Shown here: positions 1 to 5,091 of the stretch, one piece after another
Position numbering within the stretch: position 1 is the first letter of the stretch
Layout of the letters: every line of letters starts with the position of its first letter
NCBI GenBank assembly: GCA_017961965.1
Contig: JAGCWG010000381.1
Span: forward strand, 1-5,091
Source: Bacteroidaceae bacterium
Lineage (GTDB): Bacteria > Bacteroidota > Bacteroidia > Bacteroidales > Bacteroidaceae
Reading direction: 5' to 3'
Length of the DNA: 5,091 bases
Notes under the pieces: generated by a model
What the model was told of the DNA's origin: nothing
Database searches by the model: none
Seen by the model: the letters and a program-made list of their open reading frames with translations, nothing else
Position numbers and translations under genes: made by a program

Positions 1-28
1 AGTAAGTTACTTTTTTTCTCTGCGAGTT

Positions 29-51
29 TGCTCCGTGCCCTCAATGGAGCA
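29..51. repeat. Small hairpin TGCTCC/GGAGCA
   Basis: TGCTCC (29-34) and GGAGCA (46-51) form a 6-bp stem with an 11-base loop. The left arm overlaps a CTCCGTG repeat unit at 31-37, so this may be part of the same dispersed repeat. No U-tract follows on either strand except A7 on the minus strand (positions 17-11), which is the wrong base for a terminator. No coding region is visible in 1-172. Confidence 0.3.
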
Positions 52-59
52 CCTGCTAC

Positions 60-106
60 CTCTGAGAACTCTAAATAAATCAGAGTATTAAGCAAAAAAA
101 ACTCTG
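60..106. other. Overlapping alternative stem-loops downstream of pyrH
   Basis: CTCTGA (60-65) pairs with TCAGAG (80-85), and CAGAGT (81-86) also pairs with ACTCTG (101-106). The two 6-bp stems share 81-85 and exclude each other. On the minus strand the 106-101/86-81 stem has eight T residues in its loop and is followed by ATTTATTTAG. This could be a weak 3' processing or termination region for pyrH, but neither stem is GC-rich and no canonical terminator is visible in 1-172. Confidence 0.3.
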
Positions 107-126
107 TGCTCTCCGTGGCTCCGTGG
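102..126. repeat. CTCCGTGG short tandem repeat
   Basis: Read on the plus strand, CTCTGTG (102-108) is followed after two bases by two perfect adjacent copies of CTCCGTGG (111-118 and 119-126), then a G run. An A8 tract lies just before it (94-101). Degenerate relatives occur further left: CTCTGCG (18-24, after T7 at 11-17) and CTCCGTG (31-37). From general knowledge, CTCTGTG/CTCCGTGG strings recur in intergenic DNA of many bacteria, including Bacteroidota; dispersal in this genome cannot be judged from one window. Confidence 0.6.
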
Positions 127-160
127 GGGGTAAAATTCAACCGTACAGTTCGTTTTTATT

Positions 161-186
161 TCGTTCATCCTGTTAAGGATGAACGA
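161..186 (-). repeat. 11-bp perfect hairpin around the pyrH stop codon
   Basis: TCGTTCATCCT (161-171) and AGGATGAACGA (176-186) are perfect reverse complements with a 4-base loop. On the pyrH message the loop reads UAAC, so the UAA stop codon is the loop and the last codons (Val-His-Pro) form one arm. The sequence just 3' on the message is AATAAAAACG, without a U-tract, so this is not a classical intrinsic terminator. It could protect the 3' end or slow translation termination; function is inferred. Confidence 0.7.
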
Positions 187-883
187 GCGTTCCTATTTCC
201 TCCCCATCAATCACCTTCTTGAGGTTACCCACGATGTCCATGTTGAACACATATATCGGGAGGTTATTCTCCTTGCACATTGCTGTGGCTGTGATGTCCA
301 TCACACGGAGGTTACGCTGGAGTACTTCGTCGTATGTTATCTCTGTAAACTTAGTAGCTGTAGGGTCCTTCTCTGGGTCGGCTGTATATACGCCATCCAC
401 ACGAGTACCCTTGAGCATGACATCTGCCTCTATCTCTATGCCTCGGAGACTGGAACCTGTATCTGTGGTGAAGTATGGGTTTCCAGTACCTGCACTCATG
501 ATGACAACCTCGCCATTCTGCATTGCACCAATTGCCTTCCACTTGCTGTAGAACTCACCGATAGGTTCCATGCGGATGGCTGTGAGTACACGGCTCTTGC
601 AACCTATTGCACCGAGTGCGCTGCTCACGGCAAGAGAGTTGATGACTGTGGCACACATACCCATCTGGTCACCCTTCACACGGTCAAAGCCCTTACCAGC
701 ACCCTGAATACCACGGAAGATATTACCACCGCCAATTACTATACCAATCTGTACACCCATGTCATGTATCTCCTTAATCTGACGTGCATAGTCATTGAGA
801 CGCTGAGTGTCTATTCCCTGCTTTGCATCACCTGCCAGGCTCTCACCTGAGAGCTTAAGCAATATACGTTTGAATCTTGCCAT
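173..883 (-). CDS. pyrH: UMP kinase (uridylate kinase)
   Basis: This gene encodes the cytosolic enzyme that phosphorylates UMP to UDP with ATP, an essential step of pyrimidine nucleotide synthesis in bacteria. The 236-residue product is full length for the family (E. coli about 241) and belongs to the amino acid kinase fold. Visible motifs are the N-terminal KLSGE phosphate-binding segment (residues 10-14), the glycine-rich GGGNIFRG (51-58), the UMP-site DQMGM helix start (72-76), GTGNPYFTTDT (132-142), the nucleotide-binding KGTRVDGVYTADP (158-170), and MDITA (195-199). The ATG at 883 is chosen because MARFKRILLKLSGE is the usual family N-terminus and a Bacteroidota-type promoter lies about 30 bases upstream. 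The leader is A-rich with no clear Shine-Dalgarno sequence, as is normal in this phylum. It appears monocistronic here: no frr follows within the 172 bases left. No truncation or missing motif is seen. Confidence 0.98.
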   Translation of the reverse strand: MARFKRILLKLSGESLAGDAKQGIDTQRLNDYARQIKEIHDMGVQIGIVIGGGNIFRGIQGAGKGFDRVKGDQMGMCATVINSLAVSSALGAIGCKSRVLTAIRMEPIGEFYSKWKAIGAMQNGEVVIMSAGTGNPYFTTDTGSSLRGIEIEADVMLKGTRVDGVYTADPEKDPTATKFTEITYDEVLQRNLRVMDITATAMCKENNLPIYVFNMDIVGNLKKVIDGEEIGTLVHP

Positions 884-909
884 TTCTTTCTTTTTCTTAG
901 TTGTAAATT

Positions 910-930
910 ATAATGCAAATATAGCATTAT
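910..930. repeat. 7-bp inverted repeat over the pyrH -7 box
   Basis: ATAATGC (910-916) and GCATTAT (924-930) are perfect inverted copies separated by 7 bases. The spacer plus one arm base make up the TATATTTG promoter box. The arrangement could be an operator for a dimeric regulator, but the arms are A/T-rich in an A/T-rich promoter, so chance is a real alternative. Confidence 0.45.
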
Positions 931-947
931 TATTTGACACAGCCAAG
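916..947 (-). promoter_or_regulatory. Bacteroidota-type promoter of pyrH
   Basis: Read on the minus strand, CTTG (947-944) is followed by a 20-base spacer and TATATTTG (923-916). This fits the Bacteroidota primary sigma factor consensus, TTTG at about -33 and TAnnTTTG at about -7; the -7 box is an exact match. The start site would fall near 908-912, giving a leader of about 25-30 bases before the pyrH ATG at 883. That leader is A/G-rich (AAAAAGAAAGAA just before the ATG). The start site itself is inferred, not seen. Confidence 0.7.
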
Positions 948-960
948 GACGGCTATAAAA

Positions 961-1100
961 AAGAGTCGAGTATTGCTTTAGTCACCCTTCCCTTGGGCGA
1001 ATGAGGGCGTAGAAGAGAAACTTAATGTCTCTCTGCCCCGAAATGAGGGGAGAGCAGTGCTCTGCTCGACGGTGGGTTAAGGTCAGGGGTTGGGTCTATG
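961..1100. repeat. Hairpin-rich non-coding block, possible degenerate dispersed repeat
   Basis: No gene is seen between the operon terminator and the pyrH promoter. The block contains CTCTgCCCC (1031-1039) pairing with GGGGAGAG (1047-1054) through one bulged base, immediately followed by the perfect stem GAGCAG (1052-1057)/CTGCTC (1062-1067) with loop TGCT, and a weaker AGAGA (1014-1018)/TCTCT (1028-1032) stem. To the right it becomes G-rich (GGTGGG, CAGGGGTTGGGT, 1071-1096). CGAATGAGGGCG (998-1009) and CGAAATGAGGGGA (1039-1051) look like diverged direct copies. G-rich hairpin repeats of this general style are common between genes in Prevotella and Bacteroides; membership in a specific family is inferred. 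Confidence 0.4.
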
Positions 1101-1104
1101 TCAT

Positions 1105-1134
1105 AACAAAGGGGCGATGCTTACGCACCGCCCC
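1105..1134 (-). terminator. Intrinsic terminator of the surface-protein operon
   Basis: On the minus strand GGGGCGGTGC pairs with GCATCGCCCC (10 bp with one G-T wobble) around the tetraloop GTAA, spanning 1134-1111. TTTGTT (1110-1105) follows. The stem is strong and starts 24 bases after the stop codon of the 55-residue ORF, which is where the end of a shared transcript would be expected. The U-tract is short and interrupted, so termination may be partial. Confidence 0.65.
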
Positions 1135-1158
1135 CATCGTTATCATAGATTGTAATCT

Positions 1159-1326
1159 TTATTTCCACAGATCGCCCCAGTCCTCATCATCGCAACGAGA
1201 ACGACCGAGTACAGGATCACCTTCCTCGATAGGGCCTTCTCCAATGGAGAGACAGATTGCCATCTGTTTTCCTTTGAACTCTGAAATTTTTGTTTCAGGA
1301 ATTATATAAAATTTCTTCATTTTCAT
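1159..1326 (-). CDS. Small hypothetical protein, MKK-Y-xP type, 55 aa
   Basis: The product begins MKMKKFYIIP and ends CDDEDWGDLWK. I recognise the general pattern (MKK, aromatic, I/V-x-P start; a middle with an MA-x-xLS-like stretch, here QMAICLSIGEG at residues 21-31; then R and a Trp/acidic tail) from many unnamed 50-90 residue proteins of Prevotella and Bacteroides; their function is unknown to me. The start could be ATG 1326 or ATG 1320; the second gives MKKFYIIP and fits the pattern better. It has no signal peptide or membrane helix, and one pair of Cys residues (25 and 45). It lies 26 bases after the stop of the giant gene, with no TAnnTTTG box in the gap, and 24 bases before a hairpin terminator, which suggests co-transcription as the last cistron. 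The compact fit between neighbours supports a real gene; absence of an obvious ribosome site is uninformative in this phylum. Confidence 0.68.
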   Translation of the reverse strand: MKMKKFYIIPETKISEFKGKQMAICLSIGEGPIEEGDPVLGRSRCDDEDWGDLWK

Positions 1327-1352
1327 CACCTATTCTATTTTAGAGTTCAACT

Positions 1353-4300
1353 TTACTGTATAAATTTCTTTCTTGTAGTACCGTCGCTCATCTTGAGGAT
1401 GTTGATACCAGGCTTGAAAGTCTTTTGTGGAACACCATTAGCAGAGTAGCTTCCGACAATCTCAATCTCTTGGTTCTGATTGTCGCTGTTCTCAATGCTT
1501 GTTGCCATCTCAATAGCCTCATCAAGTTCGAAGACGAACTTACGTATGCGTCCTGGATTGCTCTTGTCGTATGTTGGATCTACAAGGTAGCAGCGGTTTG
1601 CAGGAATATCTGGTGTGTGAACATTTTCATCCACCACATAGAAGCAAGCCCACATATCAGGACGTTTCATAGAGAGCAAGTACCAACCGTCTTGTGCTGG
1701 CTTTACTTTCATTTGTTGAGTTGTCTCATCGAGCTCGCCTTCATATCCTTCAAGATATACATCATCAGATGTTTCATCTGGACGATAATATCTTACAGAA
1801 CCAAGACGGTCATCATAGTCATCACCAGAAGCAATACCATGATAGCCTTCAGGATTTGAAGTAAAGAGAACTACAGGTACGTGAGCTGGGATAGTTGGTC
1901 TCTCACCACCCTTACCATACTTCAAGTTACCCTTTACAGTTACTATAGTACCATTCTTACCCTCATACACAATATTATCATAATCCTGATGGGTTTTAAG
2001 AGTTGTAAAGTAGAATGTCTCACCAGTAGTAGGATGTTTATACTCATGAGATTTATCCTCCTTACCTGTAACAAGGAATGCAGTAACACCTTCTGGTAGC
2101 GTAGCATTGAACGGAGCGATGAATGTACCATAATGAGCACCTGGCTTAATCTCCATAATAGCATTTGGCCAACGATACAACTTAATGTTAGAGACAACCA
2201 TTGTCCAAACCTGAGTTGGATTAGCATTACGGAACACAATCTTATACGTCTCAAGATTATCGAAGTTCTCAAGAGTATTCTTGTAGTTCCTGCTTGATGC
2301 CTTAGGTGTGTGGAATGTGAATCTCAACATGTCAGGCAACTGCGTTGTATCAGAGATACATACATTAGGAGAATATACCCTTGACGCACCTGTTACCAAT
2401 TCGTTTGTCTTCGCATTGCGAACCTCAATCCTGATAGAACCATTCTGACCTTCGGTGTAGTAACCGAAATTGCAACTGAACACGTATGTCTGGTCAGGGT
2501 CGAGTGGCATCTCGAAGCCTGCAGAGTCACCATAAGTATAGACTGACTGAGGAGAACAATATCTAAGAGAAGTCTTATCGTCTGGGAACTTAAACATTGC
2601 AGCAGTACTGAATGTATTCTCTTCACCATCGAGGTTGACAGAACCCTTGAGATTGTCGAACTTAGCCCAAGTTGGGTCGGCTGTAGCACATGATGCTGAC
2701 ATACCACCAGTCTTTGGCTGTGGCACTGAAGTATCGTATATCTTCCAACCGAACAACTCATTATAGAGGCTCTGATGAACAAGTGAGAAGTTAGCATTGT
2801 AAACTGCATTCACATCCTCATTCTGAATCTTCCACTTAGAAAGTTCAGGGTGATCAGGATCCTCATAGAGAGCCTTGATGTACTCGTTGACCTGATACTT
2901 TGTACAGTGGTTGAAACCATCTTCCTTGTAGTTAGACTCCAAGTAGCTGCGTGCAGCGTTATGAGTCTTGATAGCGTCACGGTTTGTATATGGAGAGTAC
3001 TCACCAACATTGAAACCGATCTTCTTCTTCTCATCACGACGTATAAGCTCCCAGAGCTTTGCAATTTCCTCGTCAGAAGCAGGATCATCCTCCTCATAGA
3101 ACTTGAGTTCACGAACTGGGACGAACTGGCAGAACTTCCATGCCAACCAGTTGGCATTAGTGTTCTCGACGTCGAAGTAAACGTGAGCATCGTGGTTGTC
3201 CTTTGCACGTACGATGATAGAGTCAACCTCGAATTCCTGTGATACCACACCGAGGTGTGAGTCTTGGCGGATTTCACCCTTACAGATATCAACTGGCTCT
3301 GTATTGTATGATGGAATGCCGTTGTTCTCCTTCACACGGTCAGTAGAAACTCGAACAGAGATACCTTTCAAATCTGCAGGGTTAGTACCTGACTCGTTAG
3401 TAACACGAGTGAGCACCTTCATCTTGTAGAGCCATCCAGGCTGAAGGTTGATAGCCCTTGCGTGGATAGTAGCATTCTCAAGTGCGCCACCATTGTAACT
3501 GTTTGTCCAGTACTCGATGAATGGAGTAGTCATCTGAGAAGTGGTCTCACTCATACTCTCGTCAGTAACCTCCTTTGACCAAGTATTGACATGGAAGTTT
3601 CCGTCAGCCCTTACATCCTCCCATGGAGCAATTTCTCTATTAAGCGTCCATGCATCGAAGATGTAGTAGAGAACAGGGAATTTTGTGTAAGCAGAAATAT
3701 CCTGTGCTACCTGATCGTTGAAGCCTACGAAACCATTCTGGAAGATCTGATAGAGCATGTCCTTGATTTGATCATTGTCCAATTTTCCTGCATTCCACGC
3801 TTCGTCATATCCATCCAAGAGTTTCATAGCATTATCATATGCTTCCTTTGAATACACATTACTCTTCGCTATGTAATTATAGCAAGAATCCATATAGTAT
3901 CTAGCCTTCTGGTAGTACTCCGCTGACTCCTTAGCTTCTGCAATGGCATCAATGGCAGCAGCAAGATAAATAGGCTGCTGATCATCATGGAACATTTGAA
4001 GAGCATAGTCCTGCTTTTCACGTACTTTCTGATTTATCTTGATATCAGCAGGTACGGCTTCGTCATCAACATCAATGTCTCTTGAGATGTACTCAAGCTG
4101 GAAGTTATCAACACGTATTTGTTCACCCTTCCTGAGGGTACCGATAATACCGAATGTAATACGCTTACCGTTCCAAGACACAAGAATCTGCTCTACCTCG
4201 CGAGCCTCATCCGTGCTTGTATTTGGAGTAATAACAGTCTTAAGCTCGTTACCATAGATAGAAACAGTCTTTGAGTTAGTATATATAGTAGCCTTAAGCC

Positions 4301-5091
4301 TATAGATACCAATCTGAACTGTATCGATGTCCTGGTAGTAGTTAATCTGAACAGGAGCATCGTTATCGTTAACACGGTATGCATAACGCTCACCTACAGC
4401 ACGAGACCATGGCATGGTTGTCACCCTGGTATTATCAAGTGGCTTGTAGCCAGACTGTGCGCCCCAATGCGCTCCATGATTTTCAAAGCTTGGATTATAG
4501 ATTGCACCTGTCCAGTCTGTATGCTCTGTCACCTGTGCCTTAGTGGCAACACGGAGAATGTCCTCAAGGGCATCCATCTCAGCCTTACCGTCGGTGATGT
4601 CACCATTATTGTAAGCATTGATTACGCCGCCGACTTCCTTCTGGAACTTAGCATAACCAGCCTCGTCAAGTTGCTTAGCCTTTTCAAGGAAGACATTGAT
4701 TTCTTCATAAATCTTGATAGAACTGAATGTACGGTTTGTATATTCCTTTACCTGATCATTAAGCTGTATCAATACGTCTGTACGTGAATCCACATCACAA
4801 GCCTTTGCTGAGTTATATGCATTCATAAGGAGAGCAAGTGAATCCTTGTTCATAGGCTTATCCTTATAGAGGTCTGCATACTCCAAAGTCTTCTGCAACT
4901 GCTCATACAAGTCCTTATTGTCAATAGCTCCAAGGAACTCAAGAGTGAAGGCATCTACCTTATACCATCCACCCTTGACCGTTGGATAGTTGTCAGGGAA
5001 GAGATTACCTGGAATGCTACCATCCGCAGCAACACCACCGACAGCACCGATTGTCAACTGGCGGTTTGTAACCTTAACATCAAACTCAGCC
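1353..5091 (-). CDS. Giant modular exported/surface protein, 5' end outside window
   Basis: This reading frame stays open to the right edge (at least 1245 codons). The TTG at 5057 is internal: 11 sense codons (AEFDVKVTNRQ) precede it. Residue numbers below count from that TTG. Visible order: end of a beta-sandwich closing with VDAFTLEFLG (34-43); helical spacer (44-177); beta-sandwich starting near WTGAIYNPSFE (182-192) and closing with VDNFQLEYI (317-325); helical spacer (330-450); sandwich with PFIEYW (512-517) and closing ELKFYEE (650-656); helical, charged spacer (658-740); sandwich starting NAVYNANF (750-757) and closing VSNIKLYRW (955-963); beta module starting around YGTFIAPFNATLPEGVTAF (976-994) and containing IPAHVPVVL and IPANRCYLV; then a sorting-like tail. 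This style of module is common in Bacteroidota secreted and outer-surface proteins, often thought to bind glycans or proteins. No catalytic motif is recognised. Signal peptide and promoter would lie to the right. The function is unknown. Confidence 0.9.
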   Translation of the reverse strand, partial: AEFDVKVTNRQLTIGAVGGVAADGSIPGNLFPDNYPTVKGGWYKVDAFTLEFLGAIDNKDLYEQLQKTLEYADLYKDKPMNKDSLALLMNAYNSAKACDVDSRTDVLIQLNDQVKEYTNRTFSSIKIYEEINVFLEKAKQLDEAGYAKFQKEVGGVINAYNNGDITDGKAEMDALEDILRVATKAQVTEHTDWTGAIYNPSFENHGAHWGAQSGYKPLDNTRVTTMPWSRAVGERYAYRVNDNDAPVQINYYQDIDTVQIGIYRLKATIYTNSKTVSIYGNELKTVITPNTSTDEAREVEQILVSWNGKRITFGIIGTLRKGEQIRVDNFQLEYISRDIDVDDEAVPADIKINQKVREKQDYALQMFHDDQQPIYLAAAIDAIAEAKESAEYYQKARYYMDSCYNYIAKSNVYSKEAYDNAMKLLDGYDEAWNAGKLDNDQIKDMLYQIFQNGFVGFNDQVAQDISAYTKFPVLYYIFDAWTLNREIAPWEDVRADGNFHVNTWSKEVTDESMSETTSQMTTPFIEYWTNSYNGGALENATIHARAINLQPGWLYKMKVLTRVTNESGTNPADLKGISVRVSTDRVKENNGIPSYNTEPVDICKGEIRQDSHLGVVSQEFEVDSIIVRAKDNHDAHVYFDVENTNANWLAWKFCQFVPVRELKFYEEDDPASDEEIAKLWELIRRDEKKKIGFNVGEYSPYTNRDAIKTHNAARSYLESNYKEDGFNHCTKYQVNEYIKALYEDPDHPELSKWKIQNEDVNAVYNANFSLVHQSLYNELFGWKIYDTSVPQPKTGGMSASCATADPTWAKFDNLKGSVNLDGEENTFSTAAMFKFPDDKTSLRYCSPQSVYTYGDSAGFEMPLDPDQTYVFSCNFGYYTEGQNGSIRIEVRNAKTNELVTGASRVYSPNVCISDTTQLPDMLRFTFHTPKASSRNYKNTLENFDNLETYKIVFRNANPTQVWTMVVSNIKLYRWPNAIMEIKPGAHYGTFIAPFNATLPEGVTAFLVTGKEDKSHEYKHPTTGETFYFTTLKTHQDYDNIVYEGKNGTIVTVKGNLKYGKGGERPTIPAHVPVVLFTSNPEGYHGIASGDDYDDRLGSVRYYRPDETSDDVYLEGYEGELDETTQQMKVKPAQDGWYLLSMKRPDMWACFYVVDENVHTPDIPANRCYLVDPTYDKSNPGRIRKFVFELDEAIEMATSIENSDNQNQEIEIVGSYSANGVPQKTFKPGINILKMSDGTTRKKFIQ
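1356..1508 (-). other. C-terminal sorting-like tail of the giant protein
   Basis: The last 51 residues run from TSIEN to the end, with IEIVGSYSANG, a turn, then KPGINILKMSDGTTRKKFIQ. This short beta unit (I-x-x-x-Y-x-x-x-G, about 10 residues, K/R-GI-(N/Y)-I-x-(K/R)-MSDG-x-x-x-K) resembles the C-terminal domains that Bacteroidota use as type IX secretion signals, in the version frequent in Prevotella. I infer export and surface attachment or release; homologous tails also occur where type IX use is unproven. Confidence 0.55.
1518..2168 (-). other. Beta-rich module before the C-terminal tail
   Basis: Residues 964-1180 of the giant protein (counted from the internal TTG) hold the pattern Y-x-T-F-x-A-P-F-(N/D)-x-T-(L/I)-P-x-G-V-x-A, then IPAHVPVVLF, then a glycine/aspartate-rich stretch (1070-1110), GWYLLSM, and IPANRCYLV. 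This sequence of motifs is a familiar C-terminal module of Bacteroidota exported proteins, usually directly ahead of the sorting-like tail. It carries no recognised active site and is probably a structural or presentation domain. Confidence 0.5.

Noticed and set aside
18..126. CRISPR array
   Set aside because: The repeat units are 7-8 bases, partly tandem and degenerate, without regular spacers of 30 or so bases.
1..172. A downstream frr gene next to pyrH
   Set aside because: frr often neighbours pyrH in bacteria, but no minus-strand start or ribosome recycling factor sequence is visible in these 172 bases.
179..850. Plus-strand ORF of 223 codons opposite pyrH
   Set aside because: It is the antisense shadow of a clearly real pyrH; the Cys/Thr/His-rich product matches nothing recognisable.
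1111..1134. Hairpin as a riboswitch or structured RNA because of its GTAA (GNRA-type) loop
   Set aside because: It is a single short stem placed just after the last ORF of the unit and followed by T-rich sequence; a terminator explains it.
1025..1309. Plus-strand ORF of 94 codons
   Set aside because: It runs antisense through the hairpin block, the terminator and the 55-residue ORF, and its product is low-complexity (Ser/Pro/Arg) without family resemblance.
1425..1859. Plus-strand ORF of 144 codons inside the giant gene
   Set aside because: It is antisense to well-formed coding sequence, has no promoter or family motif, and its hydrophobic Ile/Val/Cys composition is a by-product of the opposite strand's codons.
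5055..5057. TTG as the start codon of the giant gene
   Set aside because: The frame is open through 11 more sense codons to the window edge, and the sequence there (AEFDVKVTNRQ, then LTIG if the TTG is read as Leu) continues a beta-sandwich module. The start is outside the window.

Overview
The window looks like chromosomal DNA of a Bacteroidota bacterium, most likely order Bacteroidales and close to Prevotella. Three things point that way: a promoter of the Bacteroidota type (TTG, 20 bases, TATATTTG) in front of pyrH; a UMP kinase sequence of Bacteroidales flavour; and a very large exported-type protein whose beta-sandwich modules and C-terminal tail (GIN-I-MSDGT-RK) are typical of Prevotella/Bacteroides surface proteins. 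This is recognition by eye; no search was run.

All three genes I can support lie on the minus strand, so transcription runs right to left. From the right: (1) 5091-1353 is the 3' part of a giant gene, at least 1245 codons, still open at the right edge, so its true start and any signal peptide are outside the window. It alternates alpha-helical spacers with beta-sandwich modules and ends in a beta module plus a short sorting-like tail. (2) 1326-1159 is a 55-residue ORF only 26 bases downstream, of the Bacteroidota small-protein type that starts MKK-Y-xP. The two probably share a transcript that ends at a GC-rich hairpin at 1134-1111. (3) 1158-884 is non-coding: the terminator, a hairpin-rich G/C-skewed block that may be a dispersed repeat, then the pyrH promoter with an inverted repeat over its -7 box. 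(4) 883-173 is pyrH, complete, encoding the essential UMP kinase of pyrimidine nucleotide synthesis. (5) 172-1 is non-coding, with an 11-bp perfect hairpin that carries the pyrH stop codon in its loop, an array of CTCCGTG-type repeats, and overlapping alternative stem-loops.

The pyrH unit and the surface-protein unit look functionally unrelated; they are separated by the terminator and by pyrH's own promoter. I found no tRNA, rRNA, CRISPR array, insertion sequence or clear mobile element. The least ordinary items are the modular giant protein with its small downstream partner ORF, and the repeat-rich intergenic stretches on both sides of pyrH.
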